DNA from: Lichenostomus cassidix
Taxonomy: Eukaryota > Chordata > Aves > Passeriformes > Meliphagidae
Assembly (NCBI GenBank): GCA_008360975.2
Contig: VLJF02000840.1
Span: 372,001 to 436,000, forward strand
Direction: 5' to 3'
DNA length: 64,000 nucleotides
The position numbers were made by a program, and so were the translations under genes. This document shows, piece after piece, positions 12,146-24,300 of the stretch (its first letter is position 1; each line of letters starts with the position of its first letter). The notes beneath the pieces are model-generated. The model was given only the letters and a program-made list of their open reading frames with translations, was not told the DNA's origin and made no database searches.

Positions 12146-13442
12146 GGAAAGGGACAAACGCCAGCACGTTTCCTCCACCAGGAGGAACCTTACAGGGCTC
12201 TGGACCTTCATTGCTTTGATGGCCAAAGCAGCCTTCAGGAGGCTCTGCATTCTCTTCTTCCCGGTCTCAAAACCCTCTCTCTCAGTTTAGAGAAATGTTT
12301 GGGAGAGAATGCTTGGGAATGAAAATTTCCTCTGAAAAAAGGGTTTCAGCAATCCCTTCCCACTGATATGAAATGAATTTTTAGTAGGTGAAAGTGAAAA
12401 AAGTCTGTTTATTTGACAAACAACGTGCCCGTGTGGCACAAGAGGAAAATAAGTAACTGTTAATATTGAACCATCAGAATGTCACCCTCCACACACACAC
12501 CCCACACCCACGACAGCAAAAACAAACCCAAAATGTCAGGGGAAGGGGGAAAAAAACCTTCACCAGCCATGTGCTAGTCAAAAAAAAGGCAGATAATTTT
12601 GTCTCAGGGAAGGGAATAAGAGTCCACACAGCAGCTTGGGGAAGAGAAAAAACAGATGGGAACCTGGTGAACCTCTGACATAGGTCTCCTCCATGCTGCA
12701 GACAAGGCTGGTGAATTTTAAGAGTCCTTTCTTTCGGTGGCTCAGCTTCTCCCAAGGTCCAGGGCTGGGCGGAGTTGCTCTGGCAGCTCCCCACAGGTCC
12801 TGCTGACCGTCTCCCCAGGGATGATCTGATCTTCAGACCAAAAGCAAGCCAAACAGTTCCAGAAGAAACAACAGGAGCCACTGAAGAATTGCTACTGTGG
12901 GCCAGTGAAAATCTTCTTGCCTAAGCAAACACAACCGAAGCTAGCTAAAAGCAACAATGTAACACCTGTCTGCTCCAAAAAGCTGAGCACAGGGGAGTGA
13001 GGGTTTGGACCAAGCCCGAGCTAGAGTTCCTCTGGCTCCTGCTCCTCCACCAGACCACACCTAAAACTACAAGACCCATTTCTGGGCATAAAGCAGGCGA
13101 TCAGGAGTAGAGACTCATTAAAAAATCACCCCTAGACACCCTCCTCTGCCATGTTCCCCCTCATTTTGAAGTCATCAATGCACTGTGGGTTTTCTGGAGC
13201 CTCCCCATTTTCCAGGGCAGGCAGGATCAATCTGTGGCAGTTGAATTTCCTCTGTCTCCACAGCAGCTCTGCCAAAGCCCACCAATGTCCTTTGGGGTCC
13301 CTGAAATCCCCTCTCCTGACAGAATCTGTGTCAAGGATTCCCATGGCTACTCCCAAGGGGCTGTTTTGACCATTCCCACTCGGGGTCACTTCAGCAGGAG
13401 CTGTCCGCGGTGCTGCCGGGAGCCGTGCGGTCTCACCCTGGG
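12146..13442. other. Non-coding interval between LTRs, mirrored at 30503-31799
   Basis: The first about 120 bp repeat the A-downstream segment ('cattgctttgatggccaaagcagcc'-type text). The rest contains a short CA-rich run near 12490 and no reading frame with family features. The mirror copy has the same content. I see no gene. Confidence 0.5.
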
Positions 13443-13447
13443 CTTTC

Positions 13448-13979
13448 TGTGCCAGAGCTCAGCACCGCCATCGAGCTCTGCCTGCCTGCCCTGCCTGTGC
13501 CCGCTGCTGGCCAGAGGATCCTGGCTGCCCCTGCTGACTCAGACTTGGGCAACGTCCAGTGCTAAGACTGGACAGGGCCATGTGGGTTTGCGGGTGGAGC
13601 ACCCCCTTCTTTCCCTCTCTTGCTGGTTAGTTGTTACCACCCGGGGAATTTCTGAGCTCACATCAGACCCTGCCCACTGCAAGTGAGTCCCAGCAGTTTC
13701 TGCCCTGCTGGAGCCACCAGCGCCCTTTGCTAGCTGTGGTCATAACCACAACAAAGGGGAAAAAGTAGCACTGAGTAGGTTGGAAACTTCTATTATTGTG
13801 TTGTTTGTTTTGTTCCATTCTATATATTTTCTAGTAAAGAACTGTTATTCCATTTTCTACATTTTTTCCTGGAAGCCCTGTGATTTTGAAGTTAAAATAA
13901 TTTGGAGAGAAGGCTCTTCTTTTTGTTCCAAGAAGATTCCTGCCCTCCTTGTCAGACATTTGTCTTTTAAACTAAGACA
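13448..13979. mobile_element. Candidate solo LTR, 532 bp, related to the 900-bp family
   Basis: Ends in CTAAGACA and is flanked by CTTTC at 13443-13447 and 13980-13984. Its inner end ('agtaaagaactgttattcc', 'agacatttgtctttt') matches the end of the 900-bp LTRs, so it looks like a shorter relative. The twin is at 29966-30497. The start position depends on the 5-bp duplication and is less certain than the end. Confidence 0.6.
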
Positions 13980-14199
13980 CTTTCCTATGGAAAAGAGACA
14001 TCCTTGGAAGCCTGGCACCAGCGAGTGCAGGGAGGAAGGAGGGGAACGAGGGGCTGCGGGCACCTGAATGGGGATTTCAGGGTGTCCAAAGGGAATCATT
14101 GGGCTTTGGCAGAGCTGCCATGGAGACAGAGGCAGTTCCACAGCTCAATTGCTGGCCTGGGCTCTTCCAGGACCCTTCTGCTGTGGGGCTGCCGAGGGT

Positions 14200-15100
14200 G
14201 GAAGAACAACAGAGCCTAATGAACACTACAACTGGACCCCATTGGAAACACGGCCTCGACCAGGACAAACACAAGGGTTGATGAATTGAGATAAGGAACC
14301 GGGAGAAAACACTCCAAGGACAAAACAGGCTAAACTTAAGCTGCTGCAAAGTGAAATTTATTACTAACAGAGTCATAGGAGGATAATGAGAAGTAAAATA
14401 AGCCCTTAAGACACCGTTCCTGCCCCCAGCCTTCCCACTGATAGCACAGGGGGAACAGGGTATGGGGGTTTGGGTCAGTTCATCACCAGAACCTTCTTGT
14501 GCTGCTTAGGGAGAGGAGTTCTTCCCCTGCATTGCTGTGGGGTTCCTCCCATGGGAGACAGCTCTCCATGAACCTCTCCAGCATGGGTCCAAATCTCTCA
14601 AGCAGCAGCACACACACTGCTGCAATGTGAGCTCCTCCCACAGACAGACAGTCCTCCCAAAACTGCTGCAGTGTGGCTCCCTCATCCACAGGGTGCAGAG
14701 CTCCGAGGCCAGGCTGTTCCATCTCGGGAGCAAGGCCTCTCTCTCTATGGGGTCTCCCAGTGGATCACAGCCTCCTCCAGGCATCCACCTGCTTCAGTGT
14801 GGGTCACTCTCCCATGGGCTGCAAGTGAATCTCTGCATCCCCGTAGACCCCATGGGCTGCAGGGGGACAATGTGCTTCACCATGGTCTCACCATGGCCAG
14901 AAGAGGAAATTTGGCTCTGGCACCAGGAGCACCTCCTCCCCACCTTCTCCACTGACCTTGGTGTCTCCATGTTGTTTTCCCTCACATGTTCTCACCTCCT
15001 CCTTCTTCTCTGGCTAGAATGAACTATATATGCATGTTGTTTTGATTTTCTTCTCAAATATGTTATCACTGAGGTGTAACCAACATCTCTAATTGGCCCA
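14200..15100 (+). mobile_element. LTR-derived dispersed repeat abutting the 3' end of gene C
   Basis: Same family as 3734-4870 (shared phrases 'gcatccacctgcttc', 'ccttggtgtctccatgttgtt', 'ctctaattggccca'). It ends about 12 bp from the stop codon of gene C, so the 3' UTR and poly(A) site of C probably lie in this repeat. Limits are approximate. Confidence 0.6.
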
Positions 15101-15112
15101 GGCCACATTCCC

Positions 15113-18100
15113 TTAGATTTCACTTGGTTCCTGCAGTCGCCCATGAGGTCCTGGCAGCTCTGCGTAGGTCACCTGGGGATCCTGGGGTGTGGTGGCACAG
15201 GGGGATGCTGCAAGAGACACTGGCTGTGGGATGGGGGTGGGGGTGACACCCTGGGTGACGTGTCCCTGTGTGTGCCACCCTGTACTCACCTGCCATCCTC
15301 TTGGTGAACACAACGTGGGTGTACAGCACCTCCCCCTCCTCTGGGGTCGCTGGGGGCTCCGGGGGGACCCTGCTGGGATAAGGGGGTGTGTGGGAGGGGA
15401 TGGGAGGTGTTGGGGGTTGGGATAAAAGGGGAGTCATGGCTGGAGCCTCCCACTCACCTGTCCTGGTGCTTCCTGGCAGCTGCAAAGGAAGGAGGTGGGG
15501 TGACTGTGGGGTCCCAGGGCCATGACCCTGCACAGGAATCCTGAATCCCACTGGACCCTCAGTTCCCCCCAGGATCCCTGAGTATTCCTGAAGTGTCCAG
15601 GAACCCCTGAAACACCGCGGTGCTCTGAACATCCTGAGCCTCCAGAACTCCAAGTCCAATGGGAGGGCACCCCACAAACTCCCCCAGGATCCCTGAAAGA
15701 ATCCCCAACATCCCTGCTTGATCCTCCAGCACTGCCCCAAATCCTTGACAACCTTAGGCAAAGGTCACAGTGGTCTCAGCACTGCGCAAGTCAAGCACTG
15801 TGATTGCTGCCCCATCACCCCCACATTCTAGAGGGCTTCCCACATCCCCAGGCCCCCCATTGCCCCCATTGTCACCCACCCATGCTGTTCCACCGGTGCC
15901 AGGCCACAGCTACACCCAGGAGCACGAGGAACACGAGGGACCCACTGACCCCTGCAGCCACTGCTGGGGACAGAAGGGGATACATCAGCATCACGTGTCA
16001 CTCTCAGCATTGTGCAGCCCTGGTGACCACATATGACCCCACCTGTGCCCCAGTGTCCCTGCGGTGTCACCTCCAGGGCCGGCTCTGGGCTGAGCGCCTG
16101 GAACACGCAGTGTTCATCCAGCTGGTTCGTGGCCACACACTGGTAGGTGCCAGAATGTCCCACATCGATGTCCCCAGGCTCCAGGAGGGGACCCTGGGCC
16201 ACCTCCCGGTTGTCGCGCAGCCAGGTGAAGGTGACAGGTGCTGAGCCCACCTGCACCGAGCAGCACAGGGTCACGGGGTCACCTGCGGGCACGTGGAGTG
16301 CCGGGGGGCCAGGGGTGATGGTGGCATTGGCCACGGGCACTGCGGGGACAGAGATGTGGCTGAGGCTGGGGGAGGGGCTGGAACCTGGTTTTGGGGGATG
16401 AGGGAGTCTCTGCATGGTGGCACCTGGACACAGAGGGTCCCCTTCACACATGACAGTGACCGACAGTGGTGGGGGTCACACCTGGTGTAAGATGAGGGCA
16501 TGCAGTGGGTTGGATGAGGGTGTGGTGAGGGATACTGTGAATGGGAGTGACCACAAGCCCGAGGGACCCTCTCACCCTGGACCATGTCTGAGGGTGATGG
16601 TGGCCGTCACCCTGTAGGGGGTGTGGATTAGTATGGGTGGGATGTGATTGATTGGTCGAGGCAGATCATGGGGGGTGTCACCCCAATCCTCAGTGTCCTG
16701 CTCACTCAGGAGGGTCACGCTCAATAGGGTGACTGTGACTTGATGTGGGGTGTGGGATGTGACAGGTGGGATGAGGGAGCCATGGGTGGGATGTACTGGG
16801 TGGAGATATCTGGACCCAGATGGTCTCAGTAACCTGGGACTGTGATGCCCAGTGGTGGGGATTCTGACCTGGGGTGGTTTGGGGATGGTGTGGGGGAGAT
16901 GAGGTGGGATGCGGAATCCCATGGGTGGGATCACCCGAGCTCGAGGGTCCCACTCACCCAGGATGGTGACATTCAGTGTGGGACTCTCGGCCATGCTGTC
17001 CCCATTGCTGGCCCAGCACTGGTAGTGGCCGCTGTCATTGTCCCCAATGTGGTTCAGCTCCAGACGGGGGCCAGTGCCCAGCGGTGTCCCCAAGCCCTCC
17101 CGGTGCCAGGAGAAGGACAGAGGACCTGTCCCTGCGGCCACTGTGCAGTTCAGCACCAGGCTGTCACCCAGTGCTACCTGTCCATTGGGGGGCTGTGCTG
17201 ACAGGGACACCCCTGATACTGGAATCTCTGTGGGGAAGACAAAGGGAATGGGGGACCTTGGAGGGATGAGGGAAAGCAGGGAGCAGTGAGTGACTCAGGA
17301 GAGGGAGGATCAGAGAGGGGTGGGGGGATCACAGTGAGGAAGAAGGATGCCCAGAGATGGGGAGGCTTGGAAAGGGGTGGAAGGGAACCCAGCGAGGGAT
17401 GGAAGGTTAGGAAGGGGAGACATGGAGGGGGTTGGAGAGGACTAGAGGGAAGGTTTCGAGGAACCAGACAGGGATGGTGGGACCTTTGAATAATGGAGGT
17501 ACCTAAGAGAGGGAGAGGTGTACCTAGGGGAGGGATGAGGGGACCAGGGGAGGGATGCAGGGACCAGGGACACTCATGGGAGGATGGAGGGAGGGACCTG
17601 GGGAAGGCAAGGAGGCAGGTAGAGAGAGTCAGGCAGGGCTGGGGGTCCCGGGGAGGCTGTGGGGGTTGCCGTGCCCATCCCCGCACTCACTGCGCACCGT
17701 GACGCGAAGCCGGGCGCTGCTCTTCCGCACGGCCCCCCCCTCGGAGCGCACCTCGCAGCTGTAACTGCCCGAGTGGGAGACCCCCACGGCGGGCAGCAGG
17801 AGCTGCGGGGACCCCTGCGGGCCCCCCAGCAACTGCCCGTCCCGGTAGAAGAGGTGCAGGAGGGGGGCTCGGGGCCGCAGGAGGCTGGGGGTGCTGAGGC
17901 AGCTGAGATTCAGGGGGGATCCTTCGGTGGGCTTGGGGGGACCCTCCAGCTCCAGCACCGGCACCGAGAAGAGCTCTGGGAAGGAGATGGGAGTGGGGAT
18001 GTGACTCTGAGTCTGCTGGCTGAGGGGATGTCTGGTTATTGGAGATCCAGCTGTGGGGTGCTCACCGTGCACTGTCACTGTCACTGGCTCTGACACTGAC

Positions 18101-19650
18101 ACTGACACTGACACTGACAGACCGCTGCTCACCAAGCCACTGCAGTGGTAGCTGCCACTGTGGTGCAGCTTCAGAGGGGACAGGAACAGCTGAGTCCTCC
18201 TGGGAGAGCCCCCCAGCTCCTTCTTCTCATGGTAAAATTGCACCCTGCTGACTGACGTGTCCTTCCTGACCCGGCAGCGCAGTGTCACCTTGTCCCCCTC
18301 CAGCAGTGGCCCTGCCGGCACCTGCAGCACCAGCCGGTCTGTGGGACAGGAGGGAACCCATTTTACTGAGGGGCTTGAGAAGGGTCCAAGGTGGGACCCC
18401 AAGGCACCAGGGACCACTGGGGGAATCTCCATTGTGCGGAAGGATCCCAGTAAGACCCAGGATGGCCCCATTTCACTAGCGTCTCCATGGTATTCCTATC
18501 CCACTGGGATGCACAGGGGAGCACTGGGATGTCCCCATGTAAAGGGGACAGGCTCTTGACACAGGAGTAGTGTGAGGCCAGCCACAGAGCAGAGCCCACC
18601 CCGAGCCATCAGTGGGCCATCCATCCCCATCCCCTGCTCACCATTTAAGACCCTCACGGCAGGGCTGAGCCCAGTGCTGTCTGTTTGACAATTGTAGGTG
18701 CCACTCTCAGTGACAAGGAAGTGGTCAGCTGCATCCTGCAACCAGCGCTGCTCATCCTTGTACCAGGTGGTGGCACTGGCAGTCCCCAAGCCCCGGCAGG
18801 TCAGTGTCACTCTGTCCCACAGCACCGCTGGTGTCCAGGGCGGATCCACGATGAGCTGGGTGGTCTGTGCACCTGCAGGTGACAGGGGACACCAGCCTGC
18901 CAGGGCCAGCACAGGGCTGGGAAAAGTCGGGCAGGGGCACGACATCCCTTGGGGACTCACCAGTGAGGCTGAGGGTCTGGGCTGGAAGGGAGAAGGGAGA
19001 GGGTCTGGGTTGGGGTGGCACCATGGGGACAGCCGCACCAGGGCAAGGGGTTTGAAGTCTGTCCCCAAACTGTCCCCTTGGGGATACTGGTGTGGCCCAG
19101 AGGTCTCATGGACAGGGACACACTGGCCACCCTGGGCTGAGGCACAACATGGGGACAACTGTGGACACCCTAGCAGGGGTGGCACCACCATGCTGGCAAT
19201 GGTCTCCTCCACCAGTCCAACAGCACATCCCTTCACATCCACATCCCCATGGCCCTGTGACTATGATGCCATTCAAGTGGCATCTGTCCCCATGGGCTGT
19301 CCTCATGTGGCTTGTACTCTTGTCCCTGTCCCTGCTTCCCTGTCCCCTTCTCCCTGTACCCACCACTGCCCCAGCCCCATGCTGCTTCTCGTTATAGCTC
19401 AGTCCCCCCATTCCTGTACCCTGTTCTTGTCCTCACAGCCACCCCACACCCCCTGTGACACCAGTGTCCACATCCATGGACTGGCTCTGGTGTCATTGGG
19501 GACCTCAGAGAACCCCACAGCTCCCCTGTGCCCCCTCCCCACCACTCTCTGCCTCACCAGGGCCATCCCTGGCGTGTCAGACCTGTGCCCAGGGCACTCA
19601 CCCCACAGGAGCAGTGCCACCTTCCCGGCCATCGCGGTGTCCCCTGCCAT
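15113..19650 (-). CDS. Gene C: five-Ig, two-ITIM FCRL-like receptor, intact model
   Basis: The only model here with all frames and splice sites intact (568 codons plus stop). Exons in coding order: 19602-19650 leader (ATG at 19650), 18961-18981 (21 bp), 18642-18872 Ig1, 18066-18338 Ig2, 17691-17975 Ig3 (SVPVLELEG), 16958-17227 Ig4 (IPVSGVSLSAQ), 16043-16339 Ig5 (VPVANATITPG), 15880-15963 transmembrane, 15458-15479 (22 bp), 15290-15369 first ITIM (VLYTHV) and 15113-15207 second ITIM (VTYAEL). FCRL-family membership is shown by the split leader, phase-1 Ig exons and domain order. It is predicted to be a plasma-membrane inhibitory receptor of leukocytes; ligand unknown. Oddities: Ig5 has two extra cysteines (TLCCSV, EHCVF); Ig2 ends in a Ser-Val repeat; the protein stops at SEI where A and F continue to YENMQ. 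Confidence 0.92.
18083..18122 (-). repeat. In-frame hexanucleotide repeat in Ig2 of gene C
   Basis: Tandem GTCAGT units on the coding strand encode repeated Ser-Val just before the last beta strand of Ig2 (LSVSVSVSVS). The same repeat is in gene D at about 25829-25860. B, E and F have non-repetitive sequence here. The period of six keeps the frame open. Confidence 0.75.
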
Positions 19651-19760
19651 CCGAGCTGGCTGTCAAACACTGCTGGGGCCCCCTGTCCCCTGGGCAGTGG
19701 CTTTTCGGCTTAAGGGAAAGGAAGCGAGGTCACATTTTGTCCCCACGTGTAGGTGGGCCT
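19651..19760 (-). promoter_or_regulatory. Proximal promoter of gene C
   Basis: Block upstream of the leader ATG shared with B, D, E and G. It contains 'ggaaaggaagcgaggt' (tandem ETS-type GGAA cores) at about 19714-19730. TATA-less. Inferred from conservation and position. Confidence 0.4.
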
Positions 19761-19799
19761 TGGTGGGGGCAGGGTGGTGACAGGCTGGGGGCAGGGTGG

Positions 19800-19976
19800 C
19801 GACATGATGGGGACATGATGGGGACATGGTGTTCCCAGGTGTGGGGTCTCAGGGGATGTGGGGATATCAGGATGGGTGTCCCGGGGCAATGGGGCTCCAG
19901 GGAATGGAGGTCCTGAGGAGGAGGAGTCACAGGGAATGGCTGTCTGGGGATTTGGGGTCCCCATGCACAGGGGTTC
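19800..19976. repeat. G-rich minisatellite upstream of gene C, cut by the gap
   Basis: Units of the 'ggggacatgat' and 'ggggcaatggggctcc' kind. It is the mirror of 23975-24150. The array is truncated by the run of N. Confidence 0.55.
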
Positions 19977-20476
19977 NNNNNNNNNNNNNNNNNNNNNNNN
20001 NNNNNNNNNNNNNNNNNNNNNNNNNNNNNNNNNNNNNNNNNNNNNNNNNNNNNNNNNNNNNNNNNNNNNNNNNNNNNNNNNNNNNNNNNNNNNNNNNNNN
20101 NNNNNNNNNNNNNNNNNNNNNNNNNNNNNNNNNNNNNNNNNNNNNNNNNNNNNNNNNNNNNNNNNNNNNNNNNNNNNNNNNNNNNNNNNNNNNNNNNNNN
20201 NNNNNNNNNNNNNNNNNNNNNNNNNNNNNNNNNNNNNNNNNNNNNNNNNNNNNNNNNNNNNNNNNNNNNNNNNNNNNNNNNNNNNNNNNNNNNNNNNNNN
20301 NNNNNNNNNNNNNNNNNNNNNNNNNNNNNNNNNNNNNNNNNNNNNNNNNNNNNNNNNNNNNNNNNNNNNNNNNNNNNNNNNNNNNNNNNNNNNNNNNNNN
20401 NNNNNNNNNNNNNNNNNNNNNNNNNNNNNNNNNNNNNNNNNNNNNNNNNNNNNNNNNNNNNNNNNNNNNNNNNNNN
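19977..20476. other. Assembly gap of exactly 500 N
   Basis: 500 undetermined bases. Left of the gap the sequence is the inverted copy of 23975 onward; right of it the sequence is the segment that precedes gene D. The round size suggests a placeholder rather than a measured gap. Confidence 0.98.
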
Positions 20477-21290
20477 CCAATGGGCTCCTAAAGGGAACCA
20501 TAAAGTCTCGTGGCTGTGGATGGACCTCTTCTTGAAGGACAGGATTTTTTCTTTTTTTCATTCTTTCAGGAAACATTATTCCCATTTGTGGCCTAAGAGA
20601 TGGGAAGGAGGAGTACTTAAGCGATAAAAGACGCAACCAGGCGGGGAGGAGGGGGAAGGAGTGCAGTTTACTGCAGTCTCTTAGCTGGGAGGTTTTCTCT
20701 TGGGAAGTGCAGAGATACGGTGAGACTTGGCTGGGGGTCAGGGGCTTGGCTCAGCCCTCTCAGCGCTCTCTTGCTCTCTTTCTCTCAGGGGGATGGCAGG
20801 AGAGATGTTTGTACTCTTGGTGCTGGGCTGTGCCTGAGGGGAGAATTCACTGCTACTGCAGAGTTTTGTCCTTCACTGCTTCTCCTTACCATGGGTGAGC
20901 CTTTGCTCCTAAGAGCAGCTGTTGAACTGGGATGTTTTCAACACCAAACCTCACTGGGAGTGACCCTCACCATCTGCATGGGTGCTTTGGGGGAAACCCA
21001 GGACCCTGACCGCCTTCCCTTCTCTGGAGGGAGTTTCTGCCGGCTGCTTACGGGAGCTCAGCTCCAGCTGCCCAGCCTGGCTGTCTTCCTGCCACTGTTG
21101 TGGCAGTTTTTGTTACACTTTCACTCGACACCCTGCATCTGCCCCAACCCCTGCGGCTCTTGCCAGGGATTCTGAGTTTTGTCCACACTTTGTTTCCCAC
21201 CCCGGGTGTGCTCGGCTCTGCTGTTCCAGCCCACTGCTCTGAGGTTCCTGCTACAGTCCAGCTCACCACCCGCAGTGGCACTCAGACCAG
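20477..21290. other. Non-coding interval right of the gap, possible relic promoter and leader
   Basis: Contains 'gataaaag' near 20625, a possible exon ending at a GTGAGA donor near 20719, and a possible second exon with a short hydrophobic frame from 20792 that stops after 14 codons. The same broken frame is in the G-side copy near 50126. I see no complete gene; a decayed promoter and leader of an unknown gene, or an LTR fragment, are both possible. Confidence 0.35.
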
Positions 21291-21299
21291 CTGCTCCCC

Positions 21300-21500
21300 G
21301 TGAGTTTCACAAAGGAAGCCATTGTCTCTCATTCTCTGTCACCTGAGCTGCCATTGCCAGGTGGAGAGGCGGCTGAGCTCGTGCCACAGCGCCCCCTGCA
21401 GCCGCGGGGGAATCATTGCACCTGCCCAGCCCAGCTGGTAGCCAACAGCGCCCCTGCCGGCTGTGACTGTAACTGCACCGAAGGGGAAAGTGCTTGATGG
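21300..21500. mobile_element. Fragment related to the 900-bp LTR family
   Basis: The text around 'cctgcagccgcggg', 'caacagcgcccctgc' and 'ctgtaactgcaccgaa' aligns by eye with 32360-32470 inside the 900-bp LTR. A matching fragment is at about 50640-50830. Ends not defined. Confidence 0.4.
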
Positions 21501-21529
21501 CTGACAGAAGGCTGTTGTTGGGTTTCTGG

Positions 21530-21960
21530 TGAGACATGGTGTTCCTAGGAGTGGGAAGACATGGAGACCCAAGGATGGGGTCCCAGGGAAATGGGGGTCA
21601 ATGGAATAGGGGTTCTGAGGAGATGGGGTGCAGAGAATCGAGGTGCCATGGGAATGGGGGTCCCCATGGAGGGGGGTTCCAGGGTTGGCATTCACAGGGG
21701 ATCATGGGCTCCAGGGATTTGAGATGCAGGTCACAGGCTTGGGGCTGGTGGGGGAATGGGAGCCCAGGACAATTGCAGTCCCAATTAGAATGGGAGGTCT
21801 GTGGGGAATGGGGGACTCATGGGATGAGATCAAGGGGATTGGGGATTTTGGGGAATGGGAATCCCAGGATGGGGATCCAAGGGAGACGGGACATAAAAAA
21901 TGGGGTCCCATGGTTGGGTCCCAGGGGAACGGGGGTCCCAGGGACTGGCAGTGGCTGGGT
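21530..21960. repeat. G-rich minisatellite ('gggaatggg' type)
   Basis: Irregular units such as 'gggaatgggggtccc'. The twin of the D-G duplication is at about 50870-51290. No gene is seen. Confidence 0.5.
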
Positions 21961-21999
21961 GGGCATGTGGGTCACAGCTCCTTCCTTCAGTGCCTCAGA

Positions 22000-22760
22000 T
22001 TTTGGGAAGACCAGGGTCTGGTGCAATCCCCCAGGTGCTCCTGCCCTGGAGGCCACCCCAGGAGGGTTCTAGTTGGCTTCAGGACAATGCCCCCAAACCT
22101 GGGGCACTTTCCTCTTTTAATTTCCTTTTTTTCCATATTTTCCTCACTTTCACACCTCACGCCCCACTCTCCTCCCCTCCCAGTTCCTGGCCCAGCAATC
22201 CCAGGGAGCACCTGAGCAGGGAATGGATTGGGGGAACCACAGGGAGAGGGAAAAGGGGGGCAGGGGATGCAGGAAGGGTTGGGGGCTGTGGGGAAAGGGG
22301 TTGTCTGTTGTGCCCCCCCAACATGTTCACTTTCTCTTTCATGCAGTACAAGGGAGATGCTGTTTGTGCTCAGAGACAGTCATGGGGCTGCAGGTTATAT
22401 AAGGGAAGGAGGAGTGTCCAGATCATGTTGTTGAGCAGATTGTTGTTGTCTTTGCAGGAGTTCTGGGGCTCTCTCAGTCCCTTGGCCAGAGGGACAAAAT
22501 GATCAATTGCTGCATTTCCAGACTGGTTCCCTCCCAGCTGCCCCTGCACGGTTGGTTTCCACCCAGCCCTGCTCTGAAAACCATCAAAGGCCCTTGCAGA
22601 GCCACTGCTTGAGCGCCAGTTGGTTTCTGTGCTTCTTGCAGAGCTGAGCAAACCACAGCCAGGCCTTTTTCCCCCACACAATTCTCACCTTTGAGCAGCT
22701 CTAAAGCTGTGAGAATCAAAGCCAGGGGGCAGGTGGGAGCCGCAGGTCCTAGCTGCCCCC
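22000..22760 (+). repeat. Recurrent receptor-flank block upstream of gene D
   Basis: Full-length copy of the flank block listed at 5190-5620. It includes 'ggttatataaggga' near 22393, a TATA-like element, and a C-plus-T tract ending in 'catgcag'. Part of it (about 22140-22380) recurs inverted at about 23310-23560, giving a local inverted repeat with roughly 1 kb between. Function unknown. Confidence 0.5.
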
Positions 22761-22769
22761 TGGGGCTGG

Positions 22770-23300
22770 CCAGACCAGAGCTGGCAAAAGCTGCTCTTCT
22801 CAATTCAGCTCCAGTTTTCCATCCCAGTGCTGGAGGGAAGGGGCAGGATGGTCCTCGGATGTTCTGGACAGAGGGGGGACAGTCAGGGGGGTCACAGGTG
22901 TTTCATCTGGAAGGTCTCATCCTCATCCTGGTTCCTAGCATTGAGGCCCTGCAGGGGGAGTGAGGGGTGGTGGTTTTGGGAGGTTGTGGGGGTTTCTGTT
23001 ACTCCTGTGGGGGCTTCTCAACAACAGAAGGGCCTTGGGGGTCTGAAAGATTGGAGGGGAAGGGGCTGCACCTTGGGGCTCCAGAAGGGGGACTGGGGGC
23101 TCCCGCACTGAAGGAGGTGCCATCAAGGGGCACATAGAGGGGATGGGGCATTTCCCAAGTTGTGGCACCCCCGAGGTCACAATGCCCCATTGGGGACACT
23201 GGGGATGGACAGAGCCTTCCCTGGACAGAGGAATCCAGGATGTCTCATCCATGAACAAGGATACCCCAGGACAGGACCCCACTGGATTTGACACCCCAGG
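22770..23300. other. Non-coding spacer upstream of gene D
   Basis: Between the two inverted flank blocks. It matches about 52090-52630 upstream of G. No family-like reading frame is seen. Confidence 0.4.
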
Positions 23301-23365
23301 ACAGAACCTGTCCCCCTCTTCTGACTCTCAGCACAAACAGCCTCTTCCTTCTACTGCAGGAAAGG

Positions 23366-23377
23366 GAAAGTGAAAGT
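23366..23377 (+). promoter_or_regulatory. ISRE-like motif GAAAGTGAAAGT upstream of gene D
   Basis: Perfect match to the GAAANTGAAA core bound by IRF-family factors, about 930 bp before the leader ATG of D. The same motif is at 52683-52694 upstream of G, and in opposite orientation at 38727-38738 and 51658-51669. Regulatory use is inferred. Confidence 0.45.
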
Positions 23378-23739
23378 GTTCAGCCAGACAGCCCCATCAC
23401 CACCAGCCCCCACAGCCCCCCCACCCCTCCCTGAAACCCCTGAACTCCCTTTTAAACCCCAACCTGTTCCCTGCTCAGTTGCTCCCCAGGATTGCTGAGC
23501 CAGGGACTGGGGCAGGGCAAGGTGGGGGTGGTAGTATGAAAATGCAGAAAACGAGAAAAGAAAAGAAACAAAGAAAGGAAAAATCTCAGGAGTACATTGG
23601 ATACCTTCAGTGTCCTCATGCAGTGTCCCCCAAGCAGGAGGGCTTTGCTGCATGCTAGGTAACCCAAAAATCTATGTCACCCAGTGAAGGAGCTCAACCC
23701 ACATGCCCACCCAGACACTGCCACTACTTAAGACCCCCA

Positions 23740-24130
23740 TTGCCCTGGGAACCCAAAAATAGGACCCGCATTCCTGAGGTTCCCTCTCCCTGGAATCACC
23801 ATAAAAGAATTCGCAGTACCCAGGACCCCATTCCCTTAATCCAATGGGCCCCCATTCCCCAAAATTCCCCTATTCTCAAGGGTTCCCTCCATTTCCCCCA
23901 CACCCCTGTCACTGGGACCCACACACCATGACTCCAATCCATGGTTACCATGTTCCCCTGGGACCCCCATCCTTGAACCCCCATGCATGGGGACCCCAAA
24001 TCCCCAGACAGCCATTCCCTGTGAGTCCTCCTCCTCAGGACCTCCATTCCCTGGACCCCCATTGCCCCGGGACACCCATCCTGAGATCCCCACATCCCCT
24101 GAGACCCCACACCTGGGAGCACCATGTCCC
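23740..24130. repeat. C-rich minisatellite upstream of gene D
   Basis: Units such as 'ggacccccattgccc' and 'ccccatcatgt'. It mirrors 19800-19976 and matches about 53040-53470 upstream of G. Confidence 0.5.
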
Positions 24131-24189
24131 CATCATGTCCCCATCATGTCTCCACCCTGCCCCCAGCCTGTCACCACCCTGCCCCCACC

Positions 24190-24300
24190 AAGGGCCACCT
24201 ACACGTGGGGACAAAATGTGACCTCGCTTCCTTTCCCTTAAGCCGAAAAGCCACTGCCCAGGGGACAGGGGGCCCCAGCAGTGTTTGACAGCCAGCTCGG
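24190..24300 (+). promoter_or_regulatory. Proximal promoter of gene D
   Basis: Mirror of the gene C promoter. 'cctcgcttcctttccctta' at about 24222-24240 contains ETS-type cores on the minus strand. No TATA box. Inferred from conservation. Confidence 0.4.

Larger units (their letters stand above)
1..19976. repeat. Left arm of a large inverted duplication (palindrome)
   Basis: Read as reverse complement, this whole stretch matches 23975-45473. Gene A pairs with F, B with E and C with D. For C and D the mirrored exon coordinates add to 43950-43951, and for B and E to about 43957, so the arms are collinear almost base for base. Intergenic solo LTRs are shared at the same sites with the same target duplications. 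The arm stops at the first N of the assembly gap. Whether it is a true duplication or the second haplotype cannot be told from sequence alone. Confidence 0.93.
20477..24300 (+). repeat. Direct duplicate of the segment upstream of gene G
   Basis: Collinear with about 49811-53613 in the same orientation, starting with 'ccaatgggctcctaaaggga' at the gap edge and running to the leader ATG of D. The two copies differ by about 20 bp in length. D and G with their upstream DNA therefore derive from one duplicated unit. Confidence 0.85.

Noticed and set aside
18698..19780. 360-codon frame antisense to gene C (also 24171-25253 antisense to D)
   Set aside because: It is the shadow of the real Ig1 and leader exons plus introns on the opposite strand.
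19710..20636. Frames that cross the N run (19710-20636 and 19826-20491)
   Set aside because: They exist only because N was translated as X; there is no evidence across the gap.
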